Below are positions 46,951 to 55,634 of a stretch of 64,000 nt of DNA, piece after piece. The notes under the pieces were generated by a model that made no database searches, was not told the origin of the DNA, and saw only the letters and a list, made by a program, of their open reading frames with translations. Within the stretch, counting starts at the first letter, position 1. The number at the start of each line of letters is the position of its first letter. Source of the stretch: Jeotgalicoccus marinus DSM 19772 (lineage in GTDB: Bacteria > Bacillota > Bacilli > Staphylococcales > Salinicoccaceae); assembly GCF_000425825.1 (NCBI RefSeq), contig NZ_KE384460.1, positions 334,779 through 398,778 of the forward strand, given 5' to 3'. The position numbers and the translations under genes are program-made.

Positions 46951-48012
46951 ATGGACTTTAAGCTTCTAAATTCAATAATAATAGAATATTTAGCTGATCT
47001 TCCTATTAATAAGTACAAAACTAATTTTCAAGGAACGTTAATGTTGGCCAATTATCATTTATCTAGACTTGAGGGCTGTAAAAGCATAAAAGCAAGTAAA
47101 TTTGCAATAAAAATGAAATATAAGGATGAAATATTTGGGTCAATTTATGGCCAAACTCCCACGTCTAATAAAGCTATTGCAAAAAAAATTACAAAAGATA
47201 AGTTAGCTACAGAACTAGCGTTGAAAGAAGCTGGGATTAATACTAGTAATTCAATTGGATTTGAACTAAACCAATATGAAGAGGCTAAAAAATTTATAAA
47301 GGAAACAAAAGGCAAATATGTTTTTAAGCCAAGTAACCTTAATGGTGGACGAGGTATAACTCTTAATGTAGGTTCAGGTAACTTTGATCAAGCATGGAAA
47401 TTTGCTGAAAGCGCAACTAAAGAAAGAAATAAAGAATTTCATTTAATTATTCAAGAGTTTATACCAGGGGTTGAAACGAGGTTTCTTGTTATAGAAAAGA
47501 AATTTAATTCAGCCATTTTAAGAGTACCAGCTAATGTTATTGGTAACGGTAAAAATACAGTTAAAGAACTGATTGACAATAAAAATATACAAAGAAAACT
47601 TAATCCACATTTGAAAGTACTACCAATCAAAGTTGATCTAAGATTGTTAAATAATCTAGAAAATGAGAATCTTAGTTTAGATAGTATACCAGATAATAAT
47701 CAGGTAGTGTATCTGCATAAATCCTCTAATATTTCTTTAGGTGGAGACAGTTATGAGATATCACATCTTGTTAATGATTCTATGATTGAGACTGCTGAGT
47801 CAGCTGTAAAGGCAATTCCAGGGCTCAATACAGCAGGTGTAGACATAATTTATAGATCATTAAACGATACCAATCCTTATGTATTGGAAATTAACCCTGA
47901 TGCAAATTTAAGAATGCATCACTACCCATACAAGGGAACACCAAAAGAGCCAGTTTTCGATTTAATTGATGCTATGTTAGCGGAATATAAAGCTAACAAT
48001 AATATTAACTAA
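46951..48012 (+). CDS. ATP-grasp ligase, cyanophycin-synthetase-like (first of two)
   Basis: A 353-residue ATP-grasp protein. It has a KYVFKPSNLNGGRG nucleotide loop, EFIPGVETRFLVI, the run RVPANVIGNGKNTVKEL typical of CphA and GshF ATP-grasp modules, and the metal-binding YVLEINPDANLR. It lacks the Mur-ligase half of CphA. Such enzymes activate a carboxylate as acyl phosphate and join it to an amine. In this locus the substrate may be an amino acid, a peptide or a uronic acid carboxyl; this is inference. The GGGGGTG region precedes its ATG. A paralogue follows 33 bases later. Confidence 0.78.
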   Translation: MDFKLLNSIIIEYLADLPINKYKTNFQGTLMLANYHLSRLEGCKSIKASKFAIKMKYKDEIFGSIYGQTPTSNKAIAKKITKDKLATELALKEAGINTSNSIGFELNQYEEAKKFIKETKGKYVFKPSNLNGGRGITLNVGSGNFDQAWKFAESATKERNKEFHLIIQEFIPGVETRFLVIEKKFNSAILRVPANVIGNGKNTVKELIDNKNIQRKLNPHLKVLPIKVDLRLLNNLENENLSLDSIPDNNQVVYLHKSSNISLGGDSYEISHLVNDSMIETAESAVKAIPGLNTAGVDIIYRSLNDTNPYVLEINPDANLRMHHYPYKGTPKEPVFDLIDAMLAEYKANNNIN

Positions 48013-48045
48013 ATAAATAAATTTAAGTAAATGAGGAAATAAGTA

Positions 48046-49239
48046 TTGGATAATAAAGATTTAAATTATTTATTTGATAATATACCACATAAAAAGCAAA
48101 ATAAATATGATGAAAATATCATTACTACTACAGCAGGTATTCAGCTTAACTTTTTAAAAAATAGTGTATATAAATACAAAATACGCAATACTAAAAGGAA
48201 ATATCTAAAAAAGATTGATATTCTAAGGATAGATAATTCCAAAATAGGTACTGTATTAAATCCGTTCTATCCGACAACATCTAAAATCGCTAGAGAGTTA
48301 ACAAATGATAAATTAAAAACTGAACAAATATTGAATAATTTTGGAATTAGTACTCCTCAATCACAAGTCTATGATAAAGATGATATAGATTTTGCATATG
48401 AACATACTTTTAATCAGAATTTAAATAAAGTTGTTATTAAGCCACTGGCTTCATCTTTAGGTAGAGGAGTACGTACCAACGTATCTAAAGCACGTTTCAA
48501 ACACAATTGGGAATTAGCTGTTTCTGCAATTAAAGAAAAAGATAAAAGAATAGTTGTACAAAATTATTTAGAGGGATTTGAAGCCAGGGTTACTATTATA
48601 GAAGGGGCAATAGAATCTATAGTCGTTAGAGTCCCGCCATATGTTAAGGGAGACGGCACTCACACCATTTCTGAATTAGTAGAAATTAAAAATAAAGATA
48701 GAGTAGATTGCTATTATTTAAAAAGAATGCCGATTATTCTAAATGAAAGAATCATAGAATTTCTTTTATCTCATGACTTAGACGTGAATTACATCCCTAA
48801 ATTAGATGAACCAATACTGTTGAATTCTGTATCTAATGTTTCTCAGGGTGGGGAATTAATAGAAGTTACAGATATTGTTTCAGAATCGGTAAAAGAAACG
48901 TCCTTAAATGCACTTGCATCAATTCCAGGTGTTAACACTGGTGGATTAGATGTAATGATGACTTCATTTGAAGATGAGAACCCTGCTATAATTGAAATTA
49001 ATACTTATCCGAACTTGTCTATTCCATCGTATCCAACATTTGGTGTACCAAAAAATCCTGCTAAATCATACTTTGAATCTATTATTTCAGTTGATCAATT
49101 TGTAAACAATCCAAAATACAAGTATAATATTTACTATGAAGAAGAATATATTAGAAATTATATTTCATTTATGAATAGAAAGAAGAAGTTGTTAGATAAT
49201 AATATAGATAATTTGAAAGAGCTTTATATGAAATTTTAG
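48046..49239 (+). CDS. ATP-grasp ligase, cyanophycin-synthetase-like (second of two)
   Basis: A 397-residue paralogue of the preceding protein. It has KVVIKPLASSLGRGVR, then NYLEGFEARVTII, then RVPPYVKGDGTHTISEL, then AIIEINTYPNLS. It has an extra ~45-residue charged C-terminal tail. The nucleotide loop (ASSLGRG instead of SNLNGGRG) and the last motif differ, suggesting another substrate or step. The start is TTG at 48046, set by GAGG nine bases upstream. It is the last gene of the plus-strand operon; about 220 bases of non-coding AT-rich sequence, with nothing recognisable, precede the terminator. Confidence 0.77.
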   Translation: MDNKDLNYLFDNIPHKKQNKYDENIITTTAGIQLNFLKNSVYKYKIRNTKRKYLKKIDILRIDNSKIGTVLNPFYPTTSKIARELTNDKLKTEQILNNFGISTPQSQVYDKDDIDFAYEHTFNQNLNKVVIKPLASSLGRGVRTNVSKARFKHNWELAVSAIKEKDKRIVVQNYLEGFEARVTIIEGAIESIVVRVPPYVKGDGTHTISELVEIKNKDRVDCYYLKRMPIILNERIIEFLLSHDLDVNYIPKLDEPILLNSVSNVSQGGELIEVTDIVSESVKETSLNALASIPGVNTGGLDVMMTSFEDENPAIIEINTYPNLSIPSYPTFGVPKNPAKSYFESIISVDQFVNNPKYKYNIYYEEEYIRNYISFMNRKKKLLDNNIDNLKELYMKF

Positions 49240-49460
49240 TAGAAACATTAATTCAATTTTAAAGTTATAAAAGAAGAAAATGACTTTTATCAGTCTGAAT
49301 TTAAAGTTATATGGAGATTACTAGAATATTTTCTATAGAGTTATAAAATCCGAAATAATGTTACATGTATCTATACTTTTAATTGTATGATGAATTTAAT
49401 TGAACTTGAAAAATATTTAAATTCTATAATTAATTAAGAATGACTTTAGAAAATATAATT

Positions 49461-49505
49461 AAAAATAAGCAATCCAAGTTTATTCAACTAGGATTGCTTA
49501 TTTTT
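49461..49505. terminator. Bidirectional terminator between the two glycan operons
   Basis: A perfect 15-bp stem (49461-49475 with 49491-49505) with an inner AGTT/AACT pair, and A and T runs at both ends. The right arm lies inside the last codons of the minus-strand gene. Confidence 0.92.
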
Positions 49506-50794
49506 TTCATAAATGGACTAGTGTATGTAATTTGCTCTGGGAATTTTATACTAGTAATATACTCTTGGACTTGCAATATATGGAGAATAGACGCAGTCTC
49601 CCAAGATGAAGATGACTGAGTATTTAATGTTTGTACTCTAATCGTAATACGATCACCTTTTACTAAATTAAATATATTAACATCATTAATTCTGTTAAAC
49701 TGAGACATATCTTCTACACAAATTAATTTATCATTTATAAGGATGCTATATTCTAAGAGTTTTCTACCAGACTTAAATCTATATTTACTCAGCAACGATA
49801 ATTTTAAAATACCAGACTTAGATTTATAAGAAAAATTTAATTCAGAAAAATTTTTTGCTTGAAGAAATCTTTTGGGAATATAAATTAAATTATAGTAAGG
49901 TACTTTAGTTAATATATTAGATTTATTATCTCTTACAAGAAAACTGGTCATGATATTTTTCTCATCATTGTTGTAAGTAATATATTTATTAGCAGACCAT
50001 TTCTCTAAAATACTATTTAATAATTTTGAAACTTGTTGACGTGGATACAGACCACTATGACCATTTGATGAATGATATTCTATAAATTGTACATACTCAC
50101 TCAATCCTTGATCTGTATCAATATATTTTTTAAATGGGATATATTGTAAATTTACATCGCTTTCACTATATCTATTTATAATATATACTACTTTAGGGAA
50201 ATATTCACGGTTTTCCGAGAGCCTATAAAAAGAGAAACGTTCAGAAAATAATTCTTTAATTTCATGATGTGTATAATCTGGATATTTATTTTTTACGAAA
50301 TTAATATATCTCTCCTCTTTTACCGTGAATTGTGGGTTATTTATTACTGCAGTTGTATTGGGATGCATAGTTGCAAGCATCATTGACATAAACCCACCTG
50401 CAGAAGAACCAAAATATATGGTATTTTCAGATGGAATTTGTAAAATATTAGCTACTTCCTTAACAATTTCACTAATTGATTCTAGATAATAATGGTTATC
50501 TTCACCGAATCCCCATCCTACTCTTAGATTACTATTATGCAATGTAGGATCATCTATATAAATACAATTTGCATTGTAATCTCCTTGCCATTTCTCTCTC
50601 ATAAAAACAGGTGGTTTCTTCTTCGTATAATCTACAGCTCCATTAGAAAAAGCGATTAGTGAATTTGATTGTTTTTTTAAAAAAATTTTAAAATGAAAAT
50701 TAACATTATTTTTTCTGACTATGATTTTATTGTTTTTTAGATTTAACAAATCTTTGTTTGTGATATTATCATACGAAATAATCTCATTGGACAT
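49484..50794 (-). CDS. Alpha/beta hydrolase with C-terminal beta domain, probable glycan esterase
   Basis: A 436-residue protein without signal peptide. Residues ~35-265 form an alpha/beta hydrolase: IAFSNGAVDY strand, GWGFGEDNHYY, nucleophile elbow YFGSSAGGFM, and a late histidine in SSNGHSGLYPR. Residues ~290-430 form a beta-sandwich ending in SSSSWETASILHI, possibly carbohydrate-binding. The combination suggests a sugar O-acyl esterase or transferase acting on the cytosolic glycan. Last gene of the minus-strand trio; its end overlaps the terminator. Confidence 0.65.
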   Translation of the reverse strand: MSNEIISYDNITNKDLLNLKNNKIIVRKNNVNFHFKIFLKKQSNSLIAFSNGAVDYTKKKPPVFMREKWQGDYNANCIYIDDPTLHNSNLRVGWGFGEDNHYYLESISEIVKEVANILQIPSENTIYFGSSAGGFMSMMLATMHPNTTAVINNPQFTVKEERYINFVKNKYPDYTHHEIKELFSERFSFYRLSENREYFPKVVYIINRYSESDVNLQYIPFKKYIDTDQGLSEYVQFIEYHSSNGHSGLYPRQQVSKLLNSILEKWSANKYITYNNDEKNIMTSFLVRDNKSNILTKVPYYNLIYIPKRFLQAKNFSELNFSYKSKSGILKLSLLSKYRFKSGRKLLEYSILINDKLICVEDMSQFNRINDVNIFNLVKGDRITIRVQTLNTQSSSSWETASILHILQVQEYITSIKFPEQITYTSPFMKKISNPS

Positions 50795-50886
50795 GACTAT
50801 AATCTCCTAATTGTATTTCTAAATAATTCTTACCTAAGAAAAAAATAATCATAATGTAATGTTTTTAATTTTTAATAGGTATAGAA

Positions 50887-52839
50887 TTAAGAATGTAAAG
50901 TTTTAATATTTTTAAAATTACTAAACTCAAATTTATCCCCGGTAGAAGAATCTTTAATAAAACAGCGAATCCTAAATAGACCATCTGAAGGGAATTTATA
51001 CTTGAAAATAGGACTTGTCTGATACCATAATATATCTAATCTATCGTTATCTTCATTATATATGTAAATTGCATATTCGCAATGTTCGTAAGATTTACAG
51101 TATATTTCAATAGTGTGTGATAGGTTATCTCTAAATACATTTACATATCTATCTATTTCTATTTCCTCATCACATATTTCGGAAGGAAGTGATATAACTT
51201 TTTCATTAATCATTATTTTTAACACATTTTCTTCATTTTCCATAAGCGAAATTGAATTATTAAGATTGCCAATATACGTAATTTGATTTGTATAGTTATT
51301 TAAATTTGTAATTTCAATTTTCGGGATAATTTCTGATTTCTGAAATGTTTCAGAGTATAAATTATTTTTAGTGAACGAAAACTTTTTATTGCTTTCATTT
51401 AAACAAGTAAATTGAAATTTACTGTTTATTTCAACATGATTATTATTTATATTTATTTCTAAGTTATCTTTAAATTGTTTTGATAAGTTAAATATTTGAG
51501 ATGAAAATACTTTAATTGGTGAAAGTATATAATCTGAAATCAATAAAGAGTTATAATCTTTAAGTACATAAATATTTCTAGTTATATTGGCATAAGAATA
51601 GCTTTTATTCACAAGTGTAATATGAATATAATCATCATTTTCAGAAAAAGAATGTATAAACAGTTCATCTTTTTTGCTTGTAAGATAGTTATAATTTTCA
51701 TTATTTAATTCAATTCCATTATGAGCTGATGTTGACTTTAGGTAATTTCTATAGGTTCCTTTATCATAATTGAAGGTACCTGTATCTATAATAATATCTT
51801 CACCTATATAAAGATTAAATGATAAATCATCTGCATGTTTATGATTTTTAATAATATCGCCCGTTCTAACAAAAAAATAGAAATATGCATTTTTTATAAT
51901 TATGTATGATTCATATTTATAATAATAAGATTCAATTTTGTCACTAATTATTACCGGTTTGAATAGACTATGCTCAGGATAAAAAGTACTAAGTACACTG
52001 TCTTTTAGCTTTTCTTCATCAATCAATTCTCCATCTCCATATAATGGTAGTTTTCCATTAGGCTTTCTTACTATATCAAGAAAATTAAGAGCAGAGTTAA
52101 TTCGATCATCAAAGTTGTCAATTAAATAAATATTAAGATTATCCAATAAAAGTTTTTGAGTAGTTACAATTAATTCAAGGTTAAAGATAGCATATGTAAA
52201 AGAGTTTTCTTTACATATCATATTTTTTGTAAAAGTATTTTCGATATTATCGCTGAATCTATCAATTGAAAAATCAAATAAAGGTTTATTTCTTAATATT
52301 AATGTCAATAGTAGTAATGAACGATCTAACATTGAACCGTGATTATATTTAATGTAATTTTCTTCATCTGCAAGAAATTTAGTATGTTTGGTTATCAAAT
52401 CATTTAAAATATTATTAGAAATGAATTTACTGTTCACTAATTTAAGATACCCTAAAATTAGTGAACGATCAGCTACACAGTGTGTATAGTATAAATACTT
52501 ATGGTTTGCATATTTGCTATGTGTGTACCAACTTTCCATAAGTTCATTACATTTAATTAGGTACTCGTAATTATTTGTATAATGAAATGCTAACAATAAA
52601 TAATTAATAGGTTCCCAAGCGTGTAAATGTAACATTGCCATATTTGTGTAATTATCTAAATCTATATTCCATTCAAAAGTCTTATTGAATTGAAGTTCTT
52701 CTATATTATTAGTCAAACTTTTAGGAATATATTTATATTTTATTATTAAATTATTCTCTAGAATTGTTTCTGCTATTTTGATAGATTCCTCTTTGTCTAT
52801 ATTATATTTATTTAATATTTGGAAAATAGAATTCAACAT
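50887..52839 (-). CDS. Second heparinase II/III-fold protein, with altered catalytic motif and C-terminal beta module
   Basis: A 650-residue heparinase-fold protein without signal peptide. The helical half carries YNHG (165-168); the position of the catalytic EYH in its paralogue at 36721 reads ENSFTYAIF (211-219), keeping Tyr but losing Glu and His. The beta half begins with HKHADDLSFN (333-342) and IDTGTFNYD. The last ~85 residues form a triple-tyrosine-like module (YAIYIYNEDNDRLDI, then GLFRIRCFIKD). It may be a uronyl epimerase, a lyase with altered mechanism, or a binding protein. Middle gene of the minus-strand trio. Confidence 0.72.
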   Translation of the reverse strand: MLNSIFQILNKYNIDKEESIKIAETILENNLIIKYKYIPKSLTNNIEELQFNKTFEWNIDLDNYTNMAMLHLHAWEPINYLLLAFHYTNNYEYLIKCNELMESWYTHSKYANHKYLYYTHCVADRSLILGYLKLVNSKFISNNILNDLITKHTKFLADEENYIKYNHGSMLDRSLLLLTLILRNKPLFDFSIDRFSDNIENTFTKNMICKENSFTYAIFNLELIVTTQKLLLDNLNIYLIDNFDDRINSALNFLDIVRKPNGKLPLYGDGELIDEEKLKDSVLSTFYPEHSLFKPVIISDKIESYYYKYESYIIIKNAYFYFFVRTGDIIKNHKHADDLSFNLYIGEDIIIDTGTFNYDKGTYRNYLKSTSAHNGIELNNENYNYLTSKKDELFIHSFSENDDYIHITLVNKSYSYANITRNIYVLKDYNSLLISDYILSPIKVFSSQIFNLSKQFKDNLEININNNHVEINSKFQFTCLNESNKKFSFTKNNLYSETFQKSEIIPKIEITNLNNYTNQITYIGNLNNSISLMENEENVLKIMINEKVISLPSEICDEEIEIDRYVNVFRDNLSHTIEIYCKSYEHCEYAIYIYNEDNDRLDILWYQTSPIFKYKFPSDGLFRIRCFIKDSSTGDKFEFSNFKNIKTLHS

Positions 52840-52885
52840 AAATATTACCTACCATCTATTAAAAGTCTTATATAAGTGTGATGTA

Positions 52886-54034
52886 TTAAATAATGCTGTG
52901 AAAATTACTTAAAAATTTTAATGTCTCAGTATATTCATACCAATCATTTCTTTCAAATGGTCGTATTCCAGATTCTACTAAAGTATTCACATAGGATTTA
53001 TGAAATTCTTTCGGAATGAAATTTAAAACGTCCGTGAAATAACGGTCATAAAATGTTAATTCAAGATTGTCTACTAGCTTTTTGGCTTCTTCTGGAATGT
53101 TATTGACTGTTTGCAATGCTTCGTCGAACCCTCTGTATTTAATCACATATAATGCTAAATGATCCAGAAGTATATTTTCTCCCCAATTAAAATGAGGTTT
53201 TGTGGGTGGTTTAACACCATCCTTGATATCAATACCTAAATTTGATCTTTCAATCTCAATTTCTAATAGTAACTGTTTTCTGAATCTTTTCTCTTCTTTT
53301 GGATTAGCTAGTGAATTTAAAGAATCATTCATTAAATCTGGATAATTATGTGCAGCCACTCTTATAGCAGCAATTTCTGATAATGATAGAGTGTATGGAA
53401 TGCTTTTCATATTTGCTGCTGAAACTAGAGTTGGAGTATTATATTTATCTATAAAACTAGGATTTTTTAGAAAGCCTGCACCAATCACTCCGCCAGAAAT
53501 GTTATATGTAGAATCCAGGTAATCTTTATATAGTATTGAGGCGATTAACATAAATAACCATGAGTTTTTTCTGAAGTCTGTTTCTAATAAATTTGTAGTG
53601 ACAATGTGGCTATTAAATTTTGATATCATTGACATCTCTCTTTTAAAGTGCCCACCAAAATTCATAGAAACAAGTGAAGAATTTTCTGGCATGAATGCAA
53701 GCGAAGCTAGACTATCGAAACCTCCACTAAAGTTTAAAGTATGACGATCTTTGGATTTTGATACTACCATTGAATAATTCTTTGTTTTTACTAGAAGCTG
53801 AGATTTAGTGAACTTTTCAATGTAATCTTTTGTTATTTGGGATATTGTTAATTCCATACTAATTTGCTCATATTTTGTACCACATAGAGTAGCTAGTGAA
53901 ATGGCAATTAAATCTTCTCTAACAAAAATAGGGATACTTAATTTGAATTCTATAAAATGTGAGTGATTATCATCTTTATAATCACTTTTTATATATCCTT
54001 CTCGTTGTTCAATATTTTCAAAAGATATTTTCAT
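52886..54034 (-). CDS. PP-loop ATPase (asparagine synthase/ATP-pyrophosphatase-like)
   Basis: A 382-residue protein with the PP-loop LNFSGGFDSLAS (SGGFDS at 103-108) of adenylating ligases. Around it are SLVSMNFGGHF and NISGGVIGAGFLKNP, consistent with a nucleotide-binding alpha-hydrolase fold. No glutaminase domain is present. The exact family is not recognised. As first gene of the minus-strand trio it probably adenylates a carboxyl or carbonyl in glycan modification, parallel to the AsnB-like protein at 45125-46924. The ATG at 54034 lies nine bases after GGAGG; an upstream ATG at 54064 precedes that site and is unlikely. Confidence 0.68.
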   Translation of the reverse strand: MKISFENIEQREGYIKSDYKDDNHSHFIEFKLSIPIFVREDLIAISLATLCGTKYEQISMELTISQITKDYIEKFTKSQLLVKTKNYSMVVSKSKDRHTLNFSGGFDSLASLAFMPENSSLVSMNFGGHFKREMSMISKFNSHIVTTNLLETDFRKNSWLFMLIASILYKDYLDSTYNISGGVIGAGFLKNPSFIDKYNTPTLVSAANMKSIPYTLSLSEIAAIRVAAHNYPDLMNDSLNSLANPKEEKRFRKQLLLEIEIERSNLGIDIKDGVKPPTKPHFNWGENILLDHLALYVIKYRGFDEALQTVNNIPEEAKKLVDNLELTFYDRYFTDVLNFIPKEFHKSYVNTLVESGIRPFERNDWYEYTETLKFLSNFHSII

Positions 54035-54199
54035 TTTTTGAAACCTCCGAATATTATAAATCACTACACTTAGTTTACATTATAATATAATAAAATCATT
54101 TAAGGTAAAATTTAATAGCTATAATTTTTATATTCCAATTATGTTTTAATTCAAAATGAGAGGGGATATTATATAAAAACTCAAATGGAGGTAAAGTAA

Positions 54200-54568
54200 A
54201 TGAAAAAACGAATAATTTTTAATACATTATTATTAACAGTTATAGTGTTATCTGCTTGCTCAAATTCAGATGACAACCTAATCGACACGAGTTCTCTGAA
54301 CGAAGGTACCTGGGTGACTTACGACGGTGAAGTAGTAGAAAACGATGAGATGAGATCAACTGAACCAATCGATTATGATCCATCAAAATCATATGAAATC
54401 AATCGTTCTAGTTACGTTTCCTACTACAATGGTGATGAGTTTATCGAAACGATTCAATACAGTGATGATCCACCAATGACGGTAGACACGGTTGAAGAAG
54501 CGGATAGTATCGTAGTCAGTTTTAACCAATACAATGAAGATACTATTAACCTAACAGAAGCTGAGTAA
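54200..54568 (+). CDS. Small lipoprotein of unknown function
   Basis: A 122-residue protein with a lipoprotein signal: KKR, a hydrophobic stretch, then lipobox LSAC with C20. The mature part is acidic and polar with a repeated strand-like pattern. No family recognised. AATGGAGG precedes the ATG. It lies divergently from the glycan minus-strand operon, with AT-rich divergent promoter sequence (54060-54180) between. Confidence 0.75.
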   Translation: MKKRIIFNTLLLTVIVLSACSNSDDNLIDTSSLNEGTWVTYDGEVVENDEMRSTEPIDYDPSKSYEINRSSYVSYYNGDEFIETIQYSDDPPMTVDTVEEADSIVVSFNQYNEDTINLTEAE

Positions 54569-54691
54569 GTCTTAAGCCATTGATATTTCAAGAGCTTAAA
54601 TTATTCTTACAGAAAATTTTAAACCATGTCTATAATGAATCATTTACGGGTATAAATTAATATTAATTTTCATAAAAGGTAGGGGAATATT

Positions 54692-54913
54692 ATGAAGAAA
54701 TGCCCGAATTGTAATCAAGAAGTATCTAATGTCGTACAAGTTTGTCCTAATTGTGGAGAATTCATTGATTATAAGTCTTCAAAAGAACAGAATAAAGACG
54801 AAATACGAAAAGATATTGTTGAAGAAATGCCAGAAGAAAATTATCCTGAAGAAGAATTGAAGAAACAACAAAAAGACGAACGAAGTGATTTTGGTCGAAC
54901 AGATACTGAATAA
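54692..54913 (+). CDS. Small zinc-ribbon protein
   Basis: A 73-residue protein. The N-terminal 25 residues hold two CPNC motifs (CPNCNQEV and CPNCGEF), a classic zinc ribbon; the remainder is a charged, probably disordered Glu/Lys tail. No further function can be read. AGGTAGGGG precedes the ATG, and a clean terminator follows, so it is a single-gene unit. Confidence 0.75.
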   Translation: MKKCPNCNQEVSNVVQVCPNCGEFIDYKSSKEQNKDEIRKDIVEEMPEENYPEEELKKQQKDERSDFGRTDTE

Positions 54914-54942
54914 GAAGATTTAAATGAAACTGATATAACCGT

Positions 54943-54975
54943 AAAAACCTCCAAATTATCGCTTTGGAGGTTTTT
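54943..54975 (+). terminator. Terminator after the zinc-ribbon gene
   Basis: A perfect 13-bp stem (54943-54955 with 54963-54975) with a 7-nt loop and T run. Confidence 0.9.
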
Positions 54976-55055
54976 ACATGTTCTTAACTGACTTTAAATT
55001 CAATCTAAATATACCCTTGTTAAGCTTAATTTAAGAATGAAGAAAGGGTGTAAAT

Positions 55056-55577
55056 ATGTCTTTTGAAAACAAAACATTAATTGTATACCTTGACGGTGAT
55101 TACCGTAGATTCAAAGCAGTCGCAGATTTATACCAACGTTTTGACAGCGGAGACGCACACATTCTGATTACTTCATTTAATGACCAAAACGAACTCAGAG
55201 GTCAAATTGATTTATTAAACTCAAACTATGATTTCATTGATGAAAGACATATTTTAACAGAATACTATTCAACAACAACATACAATAATGCGATTGAAAT
55301 AGAAGAAATCTTAAAACGATTAAACTATGGTCATGTTATTGTTGTAACAAGTCAGTATCACATATTCAGAACAAAAATGATTTTTAAAGATAGATTCAAA
55401 TATAACGACAAATTTAAATTTGTTGGTGTACATCATGATACGACTTTTATAGAATATGCTTCTGAAGTTGTGAAATTAGGCTTATATCTTATGAGAAACT
55501 ACAAGTTCTTTACAAAAGATAAATTATTATATAGTAAAAGTAAATACAGAACAAAATCCCGGTTAACCTACCAGTAA
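55056..55577 (+). CDS. DUF218 (YdcF/SanA-like) protein
   Basis: A 173-residue DUF218 protein. TLIVYLDGDYRRF begins the Rossmann-like fold. TEYYSTTTYNNAIEIEEIL contains the conserved Ser/Thr-Asn substrate loop, and HVIVVTSQYHIFRTKMIF is the signature end. Homologues (SanA, YdcF, ElyC) are linked to envelope integrity, but their reaction is unclear. Most are membrane-anchored; this copy has no signal or membrane helix. AGAAAGGGTG lies before the ATG. Confidence 0.78.
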   Translation: MSFENKTLIVYLDGDYRRFKAVADLYQRFDSGDAHILITSFNDQNELRGQIDLLNSNYDFIDERHILTEYYSTTTYNNAIEIEEILKRLNYGHVIVVTSQYHIFRTKMIFKDRFKYNDKFKFVGVHHDTTFIEYASEVVKLGLYLMRNYKFFTKDKLLYSKSKYRTKSRLTYQ

Positions 55578-55634
55578 AAATAGTAGCTGATATGTTAAAC
55601 TAGACTAATAAGAAATATTAGAATAGGGGATTAC

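Noticed and set aside
49240-49460. Small gene or RNA after the ATP-grasp genes
   Set aside because: AT-rich sequence with stops in all frames, no promoter or structured element that I can support.
54569-54640. Terminator after the lipoprotein gene
   Set aside because: A short TTAAGC/GCTTAA pairing exists, but the loop is long and no T run follows.
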